From NCBI RefSeq assembly GCF_000745015.1, contig NZ_JQNA01000001.1:620001-684000 (forward strand): DNA of 64,000 bases, written 5' to 3'. The position numbers and the translations under genes are program-made. This document shows, piece after piece, positions 43,801 through 50,964 of this stretch; position 1 is the first letter of the stretch; every line of letters begins with the position of its first letter. The notes under the pieces are model-generated. The model ran no database searches, was not told the origin of the DNA, and saw nothing but the letters and a program-made list of their open reading frames with translations. Source of the DNA: Burkholderia sp. 9120 (lineage in GTDB: Bacteria > Pseudomonadota > Gammaproteobacteria > Burkholderiales > Burkholderiaceae).

Positions 43801-45211
43801 CCCGCTGATTCGCAGCGGCTTGTGAAATCGATTCCACCTGCAACTGCTCGACCTTGTTGCGGTACGAATAGCGTTTCACGCGCGCGAGGCCGGTGTCGAC
43901 CACGTAGCGAATGCCCGGCACGGTCAGCGAGGTTTCGGCGACGTTGGTCGCCAGCACGATGCGGCGCGTATTCGAAATACGGAACACGCGTTCCTGTTCC
44001 GCGGCGGAGAGGCGCGCGAACAGCGGCAGAATTTCCGTGTGCGGCGGATGGTGTTTGCGCAGCGCTTCGGCGGCGTCGCGAATTTCGCGCTCGCCGGGCA
44101 GGAACACCAGCACGTCGCCGGGGCCGTCGCGGCACAGTTCGTCCACGGCGTCGACGATCGCGTCCATCAGGTCGCGGTCGGTTTCGCGCTGGGTTTTCGG
44201 ACGATCGGGCCGATCGCGCCCGCCGGCCTGCGAACCCGCCGCGCTCTTCGTGCCTTCCGCGGCCTTCACCGCCGGACTGTCTTCGACGACCGGACGGTAA
44301 CGCACTTCGACCGGATACAGACGGCCGCTCACTTCGATCACCGGTGCGGGTTTTTCGTCGCTGCCGAAATGGCGCGCGAACCGATCGGCGTCGATCGTCG
44401 CCGAGGTCACGATCAGCTTCAGATCGGGACGCTTGACGAGAATTTCCTTCAGATAGCCGAGCAGAAAATCGATGTTCAGGCTGCGCTCGTGCGCTTCGTC
44501 GATGATCAGCGTGTCGTAGGCCTTGAGCAGCGGATCGGTCTGCGTTTCGGCGAGCAGAATGCCGTCGGTCATCAGTTTGACCGACGCGCCCGGCGACAGA
44601 TTGTCGGTAAAGCGCACCTTGTAGCCGACCACTTCGCCGAACGGCGTACCGAGTTCTTCGGCGATCCGGCGGCCGGTGGCCGAGGCGGCGATCCGGCGCG
44701 GCTGCGTATGGCCGATCAGACCGGCGCCGCCCGCGCCGAGGCCGCGCCCCAGCGCGAGGCAGATTTTCGGCAGCTGGGTGGTTTTACCGGAGCCGGTTTC
44801 ACCGCAAACGATCACGACCTGGTTTCCCGCGATCGCTTTGGCGATCTCCTCGCGACGGCCGGAAACCGGCAGCGCTTCGGGGAAGGTGATCGGCGGAATC
44901 GGGTTCGGTTCGACGACACGCGGCGGGCGGGGAGCGCGCGGTTCACGGCGCGGCTGGTCGCTTCGGCCTTCACCGCGTTTCGGCTGATTCGGCGCCTGCG
45001 CGCCACTCGCACCACCCTCACGCGGCGGATTTTTTTTCTGCGCGTTCGCCTGCGCGCCCTGCTCCGGACGACGCGTTTCGCGCGCCTTGTGCGGCGTGTT
45101 TCGGTTGGCGTCCTGCGCAGGACGGCGCCCGGCGTCGCCGGTGTTCAACTGATCGGCGGCCGGCGCCGGATTCTCGTTCGCCGCAGCGGGACTTTTGGGT
45201 ACATTCGACAT
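40877..45211 (-). CDS. hrpA: ATP-dependent RNA helicase HrpA (DEAH box)
   Basis: This 1444-residue helicase is longer than E. coli HrpA (1300). After an unusual Ala/Pro/Lys/Arg-rich N-terminal extension (about 1-125) come Walker A GETGSGKTTQLPKI, the DEAH box IDEAHERSLN, TSATIDADRF, and QRAGRCGRVADG. The HA2/OB-type region and the long C-terminal DUF3418 domain follow. HrpA rescues stalled ribosomes and acts in mRNA processing in E. coli. Near residue 1085-1165 an Ala/Gly/Gln-rich insertion (with GAQSG repeats) splits the C-terminal region. The ATG at 45211 has no Shine-Dalgarno and lies 8 bases after a -10 box. It diverges from argA across 23 bases. Confidence 0.93.
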   Translation of the reverse strand: MSNVPKSPAAANENPAPAADQLNTGDAGRRPAQDANRNTPHKARETRRPEQGAQANAQKKNPPREGGASGAQAPNQPKRGEGRSDQPRREPRAPRPPRVVEPNPIPPITFPEALPVSGRREEIAKAIAGNQVVIVCGETGSGKTTQLPKICLALGRGLGAGGAGLIGHTQPRRIAASATGRRIAEELGTPFGEVVGYKVRFTDNLSPGASVKLMTDGILLAETQTDPLLKAYDTLIIDEAHERSLNIDFLLGYLKEILVKRPDLKLIVTSATIDADRFARHFGSDEKPAPVIEVSGRLYPVEVRYRPVVEDSPAVKAAEGTKSAAGSQAGGRDRPDRPKTQRETDRDLMDAIVDAVDELCRDGPGDVLVFLPGEREIRDAAEALRKHHPPHTEILPLFARLSAAEQERVFRISNTRRIVLATNVAETSLTVPGIRYVVDTGLARVKRYSYRNKVEQLQVESISQAAANQRAGRCGRVADGICIRLYEESDYQGRVRFTDPEILRSSLASVILRMKSLHLTAIETFPFIEPPPGRAVADGYQLLNELGAVDDDNQLTPLGRELARLPLDPRVGRMILAARDQQALKEVLIIASALSVQDPRDRPIEAQEQADQAHRRFADERSEFLQWLKIWNWFEEAITHKKSNKQLHEECRKNFLSQMRLREWRDVHSQLLTVVREHGWRLNEAEATFEQIHLALLTGLLGNIGLKADDEPYYLGARGIKFYLWPGSALVKKAGKWAMAAELVETSRLYARCIAKIEPEWIERIGAHLLKKSLSEPHWEKRAAQVSAFERAMLYGLPIYHRRRVSFGHQDPARARELFIRGALVEGEFDTKLAFFAHNRKLLADIEQLEHKSRRQDVLVDDELIFGFYDQAVPQGIHTGAAFERWYRDELKAAGQTEDKLRLLYLSRDDLMRHEAAGVTTDLFPKRMTMSGVEMALTYHFEPGSPRDGVTLAVPLYALNQVDARRCEWLVPGMLKEKAQLLLKSLPQKLRRHCVPLPEYAAGFVDRHSGPRYGAGGLLESLIADVREQKQIAMKQADFKLETLPAHLFMNFKVVDEHGRQLAMGRNMAQLRSELGSQAQQHFQKIASSAAGAALADAGGGSVAAAAQLGGRGAQSGAQSGAQSGAAGKAGAAAQRGGKGVPGVAMSQTAQGAQGGTAGTALYEKLTTWNFGKLPELLEIRRGGQTLFGYPALVDRGTHCDVEVFDSPEEAARIHRAGLRRLFGLQLKEPIKYLEKNLPGLREMAMQFMPRGTQEELRDQLIDTALDRACLQDPLPADDLSFHTRRDEGRSRLTLLAQEIARLVGQILTEYATVTKKLVQARTFTAAHADIQNQLDAMIGKRFVVDTPYSQLAHFPRYLKGIVLRIDKLRADPARDARQFVEFQPLLQNYQRAVAQRGGVLDTRLSEFRWLLEELRISLFAQELRTPMPVSVKRLYKVWESMQR

Positions 45212-45219
45212 GGGGGCGC

Positions 45220-45227
45220 ATTATAAT
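45220..45227. promoter_or_regulatory. Palindromic -10 box shared by hrpA and argA
   Basis: ATTATAAT is its own reverse complement and supplies TATAAT on both strands: plus strand 45222-45227, minus strand 45225-45220. It ends 7 bases before the argA ATG and 8 bases before the hrpA ATG. No strong -35 is visible on either side. Confidence 0.6.
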
Positions 45228-45234
45228 CCCCGGC

Positions 45235-46623
45235 ATGAATTCCCAAACCGACCTCGTCCCCGCGCCCGCGAGCGTTCCGGCCCCCGCCGGGGCAACGGAA
45301 AACCTCGCCCAGCATGCGCAATTCGTCGACTGGATGCGCTCAGTCGCCCCTTACATCCATGCATTCCGTAACAAGACCTTCGTCGTCGGTTTCGGCGGCG
45401 AGGTGGTGCATCAGGGGCTCCTGAATGCGCTCGTGTCCGATATCGCGCTGTTGCAGGCCATGGGCATCCAGATCGTTCTGGTGCATGGCTCGCGACCGCA
45501 GGTCGAAGAGCAGATGAGCCTGCACGGCGTGGAGTCCGAGTTTTCGCACGGCATGCGCATTACGGATGCCCGCGCGCTCGAGTCCGCGAAAGAAGCGGCC
45601 GGCGAAGTGCGTCTGGATATCGAAGCGGCGATCAGCCAGGGCCTGCCGAACACGCCCATGGCGCACGCGCACATCAGCGTGGTGTCGGGCAACTTCGTGA
45701 CCGCGCGGCCGGTCGGCATTCTGGACGGTGTCGACTTCGCCCACACCGGCGTGGTGCGCAAGATCGACGCGGATTCGATCCGCCATTCGCTCGCGAGCCG
45801 CAAGCTGGTGCTGTTGTCACCGCTCGGCTTCTCGCCCACCGGCGAAGCGTTCAATCTGTCCATGGAAGACGTGGCCTCGGCGGCGGCGATCGCGCTGCGC
45901 GCCGACAAGATCGTGTTCCTGACCGAAACGCCGGGCCTGATGGAAGAAGGCGAAGAAGGTCCCGAACTGGTGCGCGAACTGTCGCTCGACGACGCCTACA
46001 AGCTGCACGAAAGCGGCGAAGTCACCGGCGACGCGGGCTTCTACCTGAAGCACTCGATTCGCGCCTGCCGCGGCGGCGTGGCGCGGGCGCACATCATCCC
46101 CTACGCGCTCGACGGCAGCCTGCTGCTCGAACTGTTCCTGCACGATGGCGTCGGCACGATGATCTCGTACGAGAACCTTGAAAGCCTGCGTGAAGCCACG
46201 CCGGACGACGTCGGCGGTATTCTCGCGCTGATCGATCCGCTCGAATCGGACGGCACGCTGGTGCGGCGCGGCCGCCATCAGATCGAACGCGACATCGACC
46301 ATTTCTCGGTTATCGAGCACGATGGCGTGCTGTTCGGCTGCGCGGCGCTGTATCCGTACACGCAGGAGCGCATCGGCGAAATGGCGTGCCTCACGGTCGC
46401 CCCCGAAGCGCAAGGCACCGGCGACGGCGAGCGGCTGTTGAAGCGCATCGAGCAGCGCGCGCGCGCTCGCGGCCTCACGCGTATTTTCGTGCTCACCACG
46501 CGCACCGAACACTGGTTCCTCAAGCGCGGCTTCGTCAAGGCAACGGTCGACGACCTGCCGGAAGATCGCCGCCGACTTTATAACTGGCAGCGCAAATCGC
46601 TCGTGCTGATGAAACAGCTCTGA
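45235..46623 (+). CDS. argA: N-acetylglutamate synthase (amino-acid acetyltransferase), ArgA type
   Basis: This 462-residue cytosolic enzyme makes N-acetylglutamate, the first step of arginine synthesis. Residues about 45-300 form an amino-acid-kinase-like domain (VGFGGEVVHQG, LVHGSRPQVEEQM, FSHGMRITD). Residues about 315-460 form a GNAT acetyltransferase domain (MACLTVAPEAQGTGDGERLL, TTRTEHWFLKRGF). E. coli ArgA has the same two-domain layout and is inhibited by arginine. A flexible Ala/Pro stretch of about 30 residues precedes the kinase domain. The start is taken as ATG 45235, without Shine-Dalgarno and 7 bases after the -10, so the mRNA may be leaderless. It diverges from hrpA and is followed by yggX. 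Confidence 0.93.
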   Translation: MNSQTDLVPAPASVPAPAGATENLAQHAQFVDWMRSVAPYIHAFRNKTFVVGFGGEVVHQGLLNALVSDIALLQAMGIQIVLVHGSRPQVEEQMSLHGVESEFSHGMRITDARALESAKEAAGEVRLDIEAAISQGLPNTPMAHAHISVVSGNFVTARPVGILDGVDFAHTGVVRKIDADSIRHSLASRKLVLLSPLGFSPTGEAFNLSMEDVASAAAIALRADKIVFLTETPGLMEEGEEGPELVRELSLDDAYKLHESGEVTGDAGFYLKHSIRACRGGVARAHIIPYALDGSLLLELFLHDGVGTMISYENLESLREATPDDVGGILALIDPLESDGTLVRRGRHQIERDIDHFSVIEHDGVLFGCAALYPYTQERIGEMACLTVAPEAQGTGDGERLLKRIEQRARARGLTRIFVLTTRTEHWFLKRGFVKATVDDLPEDRRRLYNWQRKSLVLMKQL

Positions 46624-46689
46624 GCAGCGCCGCGATCAAGCGACTGCCCGCCCCCCACATCGACAACAGGATTCAAGGAGAAGCACAGC

Positions 46690-46965
46690 ATGACTCGTAT
46701 GGTTCAATGCGCGAAGCTCGGCAAAGAAGCCGAAGGCCTCGATTTCCCGCCGCTGCCCGGCGAACTCGGCAAGCGGATCTACGAAAGCATTTCGAAAGAA
46801 GCCTGGCAGGCGTGGTTGAAGCAGCAAACCATGCTGATCAACGAAAACCGTCTGAACATGGCCGATCCGCGCGCACGCCAATACCTGATGAAGCAGACCG
46901 AAAAGTTCTTCTTCGGCGAAGGCGCGGATACCGCGCAAGGGTATGTGCCGCCGACGGCGGAGTAA
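46690..46965 (+). CDS. yggX: YggX-family oxidative damage protection / Fe(II) trafficking protein
   Basis: This 91-residue protein starts [20 protein letters not shown], with the conserved Cys, and continues [17 protein letters not shown] and [15 protein letters not shown]. It is the usual length. YggX proteins protect iron-sulfur clusters from superoxide and help iron delivery in the cytosol. AAGGAGA lies 8 bases before the ATG. It follows argA by 66 bases on the same strand and may share its transcript. A strong terminator lies 65 bases after the stop. Confidence 0.93.
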   Translation: MTRMVQCAKLGKEAEGLDFPPLPGELGKRIYESISKEAWQAWLKQQTMLINENRLNMADPRARQYLMKQTEKFFFGEGADTAQGYVPPTAE

Positions 46966-47029
46966 GCCACACCGAAGTAAGCCTCGCTCCGCGCTGCAAA
47001 AAAGGGCTTAAAGCAGCCCGTGAAACCTG

Positions 47030-47062
47030 AAAAAAATCCGCGCCGCGTGCGCGGATTTTTTT
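47030..47062. terminator. Terminator after yggX
   Basis: AAAAAATCCGCG (47031-47042) pairs with CGCGGATTTTTT (47050-47061) across a short loop, flanked by A-run and T-run. It is a strong intrinsic terminator in either direction. Confidence 0.8.
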
Positions 47063-47531
47063 CGCCCCAAAACTCTCCAGATGGTCCATTTCAGGGCCAC
47101 TTTTAAGCCGTCTTTACATACCGTTTCAATTCGCTCAATCCCCCGCCCTGTAAGGGATTGAGTCGGTCCGCCAAGGCTTGCGCCGAGCCTTGGGTTTGCA
47201 CGATCCTCTGTCATCGTGCTAATATGTGCGTCGTTCCAACTGCATTTCACCTTCATTCGCGTTCTTTTCAACATGGCCTTGCGTGCAGATTTCGTGCTTA
47301 TTTTTGTGCACACGCAGACCTGAATCGAACAGTTTTTATACAAGAAGGCTCGTCGGTCGTTTCCCCGTCTCATGTCACTCAGTGAGCGGTGAATTTACAC
47401 CGGCCTTTTTCGTTTCAAGCCTTCCAGCGGCGCGTGGGCCAGCTTCCAGCCACCCCAGCGTCCTCATGTACCTGCCCCCCTTCCACGGCCACGCAGGTAC
47501 AACAGCAAGCACAATCTAGACGAGTGTTTTT

Positions 47532-47549
47532 TCGCGAGATGTCTCGCGA
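47532..47549. promoter_or_regulatory. Perfect palindrome upstream of the MFS gene
   Basis: TCGCGAGA-TG-TCTCGCGA is an 8-2-8 inverted repeat preceded by a T-run. No T-run follows the stem on the plus strand and the minus strand carries A after it, so it does not act as a terminator in either direction. It is about 160 bases before the chosen MFS start and could be an operator or a leader hairpin. Confidence 0.4.
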
Positions 47550-47708
47550 GGCACGGGCGTTTTCGTTTTGGCGCCCATTTCGCTCCTTCGCCGGTTCCGG
47601 CGACGAGCGCCGCCTTCGCTTTGGCTCGCGAAACTGCACTTCCCCAGCACCCGTGGCGGAACGTTCATGCGCATCATGAGTTTCGTCGCAGTCATTGGAG
47701 TTTTTACC

Positions 47709-49178
47709 TTGACCGCTTCCAGCAACGGCTTCTGGCGACACCATAAAGAAGAACAGCGCCTTTCTCTCGACGACATCACCGTCGTCGACAAATCTCTCCT
47801 CAAGCGGGCCGTCGGCGCCATGGCGCTCGGCAACGCGATGGAATGGTTCGATTTCGGCGTGTACAGCTACATCGCCGTCACGCTCGGCAAAGTGTTCTTC
47901 CCGTCGGCGAGTCCGGCCGCGCAGTTGATCGCCACGTTCGGCACGTTCGCCGCGGCGTTCCTCGTGCGCCCCGTGGGCGGTATGGTGTTCGGGCCGCTGG
48001 GCGACCGGATCGGTCGGCAACGCGTGCTAGCCATGACCATGATCATGATGGCGGTCGGCACCTTCGCGATCGGCCTGATTCCGAGCTACGGCACGATCGG
48101 CATTTTCGCGCCGATGCTGCTGCTGGTCGCGCGGCTGGTGCAAGGCTTCTCGACCGGCGGCGAATACGGCGGCGCGGCCACCTTCATCGCCGAATTCTCG
48201 ACGGATAAGCGCCGCGGCTTCATGGGCAGCTTTCTCGAGTTCGGCACGCTGATCGGCTACGTGCTCGGCGCGGGCACGGTCGCCGTGCTGACCGCGACGC
48301 TCTCGCACGACGCGCTGCTCTCGTGGGGCTGGCGTGTGCCGTTCCTGATCGCCGGTCCGTTGGGTCTGGTGGGTCTGTATATCCGCATGAAGCTCGAAGA
48401 AACGCCCGCGTTCAAGAAGCAGGCCGAGCAACGCGAAGCCGAAGACAAAGCGCTGCCGAAGCAGTCGTTCGGCCAGTTGCTCGCGCAACAATGGAAGCCG
48501 CTGCTGCTGTGCGTCGGCCTCGTGCTGATTTTCAACGTCACCGATTACATGGCGCTGTCGTATCTGCCGAGCTATCTGTCGGCCACGCTGCACTTCGACG
48601 AAACGCACGGCCTGTTCCTCGTGCTGCTCGTGATGGTGCTGATGATGCCGATGACGCTCGCCGCCGGCCGTCTGTCGGACACGATCGGCCGCAAGCCGGT
48701 CATGCTGTTCGGTTGCGTGGGTCTGTTCGCGCTGTCGATCCCCGCGCTGCTGCTGATCCGCATGGGCACCGTGTTGCCGGTGTTCAGCGGGCTGATGATT
48801 CTGGGCGTGCTTCTGTCGTGCTTTACCGGCGTGATGCCGTCGGCGCTGCCGGCTCTGTTCCCGACCAAGATTCGCTATGGCGCGCTGGCAATCGGCTTCA
48901 ATATTTCGGTGTCGCTGTTTGGCGGCACGACGCCGCTGGTGACCGCGTGGCTGGTCAACAGCACCGGCAATCTGATGATGCCCGCGTACTACCTGATGGG
49001 CGCGTCGCTGATCGGTATCGTGTCGGTGCTCGCCCTGCGTGAAACGGCGCGTAAGCCGCTGCTGGGCTCGGGTCCGTGTGTGGCGACGCGTGCGGAAGCG
49101 CATGCGGTGCTGCGCGGCGAGCGTGAAGCGGCGGAGATGGATGAAGGCTACGCGGCGGCGGCAACGGCACGTGCCTGA
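47709..49178 (+). CDS. proP: Major facilitator superfamily transporter, ProP-like (metabolite:H+ symporter family)
   Basis: This 489-residue inner-membrane protein has twelve hydrophobic segments. MHS-family motifs are GNAMEWFDFGVYSYIAVTLG in helix 1, GDRIGRQRVLAMTM in loop 2-3, RLVQGFSTGGEYGGAATF in helix 5, and the equivalent GRLSDTIGRKPVML in loop 8-9. ProP imports proline and glycine betaine with protons; among MHS transporters this one reads closest to ProP. The C-terminal coiled-coil of enterobacterial ProP is absent, so osmosensing may differ. I take the TTG at 47709 as the start because TTGGAG lies 8 bases upstream; the frame stays open to 47568. ATG codons at 47667 and 47676 are alternatives. 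Confidence 0.82.
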   Translation: MTASSNGFWRHHKEEQRLSLDDITVVDKSLLKRAVGAMALGNAMEWFDFGVYSYIAVTLGKVFFPSASPAAQLIATFGTFAAAFLVRPVGGMVFGPLGDRIGRQRVLAMTMIMMAVGTFAIGLIPSYGTIGIFAPMLLLVARLVQGFSTGGEYGGAATFIAEFSTDKRRGFMGSFLEFGTLIGYVLGAGTVAVLTATLSHDALLSWGWRVPFLIAGPLGLVGLYIRMKLEETPAFKKQAEQREAEDKALPKQSFGQLLAQQWKPLLLCVGLVLIFNVTDYMALSYLPSYLSATLHFDETHGLFLVLLVMVLMMPMTLAAGRLSDTIGRKPVMLFGCVGLFALSIPALLLIRMGTVLPVFSGLMILGVLLSCFTGVMPSALPALFPTKIRYGALAIGFNISVSLFGGTTPLVTAWLVNSTGNLMMPAYYLMGASLIGIVSVLALRETARKPLLGSGPCVATRAEAHAVLRGEREAAEMDEGYAAAATARA

Positions 49179-49220
49179 TTGATTAATCCGATTGCTCGAT
49201 TGATCGATTGAAAATCGTAC

Positions 49221-49256
49221 GAAACGGGTCGACAGACAGGTCGGCCCGTTTTTTTA
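49221..49256. terminator. Terminator after the MFS gene
   Basis: AAACGGGTCGAC pairs, with one mismatch, with GGTCGGCCCGTTT, followed by seven T. The A-flank makes it usable for the minus-strand phosphoesterase gene too, which ends at 49254. Confidence 0.65.
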
Positions 49257-49754
49257 TGTCAGCAGCAAATCGAACGTCGCGCTGGCGTGCGCGCCGTCTA
49301 CCCGCAATATGCCGGCGGAAATCGGCAGCTTGAAGCGCCGTGGGCCCGCGCTGCCGGGATTGACGAACAGCACGCCGTCACGCTCGCTGATCGACGGTTT
49401 GTGCGAGTGGCCGGTCACCACGACACCGATGCCTTCGCTGCGCGGGTCGGCGGGTACGTCGGCGATATCGTGCACGACGAGAATCGTCACCTGATGGACG
49501 GTTAGCCTGGCGTGCGTCGGCAGCGACGCGGCCCAGTCGCCCGTGTCGTTGTTGCCGCGCACGGCGGTGACGGGGGCGATTTGCATCAGCGCATCGAGCA
49601 CGGCCTGATTGCAGATGTCGCCCGCGTGGATGATCGCATCGCAACCCTTGAGATAGGGCAACGCCTCCGGACGCACGAGGTTATGCGTGTCGGAGATCAA
49701 GCCGATACGAGCGACTGCGGATGTTACGAGCTTGAGTGTGGCTGAAGACATCAT
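49254..49754 (-). CDS. Metallophosphoesterase, YfcE/MJ0936 type
   Basis: This 166-residue single-domain phosphodiesterase has the motifs in order: LISDTHN, HAGDICN, GNNDTG, VHDI and GHSHKP, whose Asp, His and Asn residues bind two metal ions. The length is that of YfcE-like proteins, which cleave phosphodiesters of unknown physiological nature. The start is the ATG at 49754 (a second ATG follows at once) with CAGGA upstream; the longer frame crosses into the next gene and is not real. The gap to the TMEM175-type gene is 26 bases and both are on the minus strand, so they likely form one unit. Confidence 0.85.
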   Translation of the reverse strand: MMSSATLKLVTSAVARIGLISDTHNLVRPEALPYLKGCDAIIHAGDICNQAVLDALMQIAPVTAVRGNNDTGDWAASLPTHARLTVHQVTILVVHDIADVPADPRSEGIGVVVTGHSHKPSISERDGVLFVNPGSAGPRRFKLPISAGILRVDGAHASATFDLLLT

Positions 49755-49780
49755 CGATTCCTGAGCGCCACCGCGCCGCC

Positions 49781-50356
49781 CTACGCTTCCAGCACGTGTT
49801 CGATGCGCCGGTCCGGCACCAGCCACCATGCGGCGGCGAGCGTATAAAGCGCCGCGGAAACCCACGGCGCGACAAACGCCAGCACGATCCCCGCGAGGTA
49901 GATGACCACCGAAACCTTGCCCTTGAAGTCGTTGCCGATCGCCTTGGCAAGCGTCGAGTCCCGCCCATGTTCGCGGATCAGCACGAGCGTCAGAATGAAA
50001 TACGCGATCGCCGACATGAACAGCACGACGCCGTACATCGCGGTGGGCCACGACGCCAGATGATTTTCGCCGACCCAGTGCGTGACGGCCGGCAGCAGCG
50101 ACAGCCAGAACAACAGATGCAGGTTGGCCCACAGCACCGCGCCGTTAACCTTCTGCACGGTATGGAACAGATGATGATGATTGTTCCAGTAGATGCCGAC
50201 GTAGATGAAACTCAGCACGTACGCGCAAAACACCGGCACCATGGGACGCAGCGCGGCCAGATCGAAACCGTCCGGCACCTTCAATTCGAGCACCATGATC
50301 GTGATGATGATGGCGATTACGCCATCGCTGAAGGCTTCGACGCGTCCTTTGCCCAT
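49781..50356 (-). CDS. TMEM175-family (DUF1211) potassium channel-like protein
   Basis: This 191-residue membrane protein opens MGKGRVEAFSDGVIAIIITI, with the R...AFSDGV signature of TMEM175-type channels in the first helix. About six hydrophobic segments follow (for example PVFCAYVLSFIYVGIYW, ANLHLLFWLSLLPAVTHWV, IYLAGIVLAFVAPWV). Bacterial members form tetrameric K+-leaning channels; selectivity here is not known. The start is the ATG at 50356, since the signature begins right after it; the 13 residues before it in the frame are not typical. It lies 26 bases before the phosphoesterase gene. Confidence 0.85.
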   Translation of the reverse strand: MGKGRVEAFSDGVIAIIITIMVLELKVPDGFDLAALRPMVPVFCAYVLSFIYVGIYWNNHHHLFHTVQKVNGAVLWANLHLLFWLSLLPAVTHWVGENHLASWPTAMYGVVLFMSAIAYFILTLVLIREHGRDSTLAKAIGNDFKGKVSVVIYLAGIVLAFVAPWVSAALYTLAAAWWLVPDRRIEHVLEA

Positions 50357-50532
50357 CGCTCGGGTTCCTGATGATGAATACGGTTGGGCGCACAACCCGC
50401 CAGTGTGTGACCCGTCACCGGCTGCTCGCGCCGAAGGCGATTATCAGCGATGGGGGAACGCTTTGTCGAATGCGGCCGGCCAGTCGCAACCATGGCGCGC
50501 GGCAATCGTTAAATACCGCGCGCGGGCAGGGT

Positions 50533-50943
50533 TCAGATCGACGCGTCTTCGGGACAGTACACCGCGAGCCACACGCTCGGCTCCGCCTCGCTCGTCCATG
50601 CCACCCGATGCCTGCGATGCGCGTCGATCAACACGTGATCACCGGGCTTCATGCGGTGTGGCTCCGCGTCGTCGTCGAATTCGAGCGTCGCGGCGCCGCT
50701 CAACAGGGCCACCCATTCAGCACGCGGACTGTCGTACCAGAAACCAGGCGGGCTAGCGTGGCCCCGCGACACGATCCGCTCGATGCTCACGCCGCTCTGC
50801 TCGACCAGGGCGTCGACCTGCTCGTCCGGGGACACCGTCGCGCCGAGTTCGAACACATTACCGCTGCTGATTGCGTGCTTCATCGACGGTCCCTGGTTGG
50901 TTGCGTCGTTCGCCGGGCTTTCGGGCGTGAAGTTCGCCGCCAT
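50533..50943 (-). CDS. Small cupin-domain protein
   Basis: The product has 136 residues from ATG 50943 (or 116 from ATG 50883, MKHAISSGNVFEL). It is a single cupin barrel: PPGFWYDSPRAEWVALLSGA and then PGDHVLIDAHRRHRVAW supply most of the usual metal-site region. The His/Glu pattern is partial, so metal binding is uncertain. Both possible starts have acceptable purine-rich upstream sequence. No enzymatic role can be assigned. It lies 21 bases after the flavoprotein gene on the same strand. Confidence 0.75.
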   Translation of the reverse strand: MAANFTPESPANDATNQGPSMKHAISSGNVFELGATVSPDEQVDALVEQSGVSIERIVSRGHASPPGFWYDSPRAEWVALLSGAATLEFDDDAEPHRMKPGDHVLIDAHRRHRVAWTSEAEPSVWLAVYCPEDASI

Positions 50944-50964
50944 CGCTCACCCCACTCACTCCGT

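Larger units (their letters stand above)
46966..47708. other. Long leader/intergenic region before the MFS transporter
   Basis: About 740 bases. After the terminator at 47030-47062 there is AT-richer sequence to about 47360, then a palindrome at 47532-47549. An antisense frame at 47415-48020 on the minus strand is rich in Arg, His and Glu and has no ribosome binding site; I regard it as spurious. No RNA gene was recognised. Confidence 0.5.

Noticed and set aside
47415-48020. Minus-strand frame of 201 codons near the MFS start
   Set aside because: It overlaps the transporter gene, has no Shine-Dalgarno and is dominated by charged residues without family resemblance.
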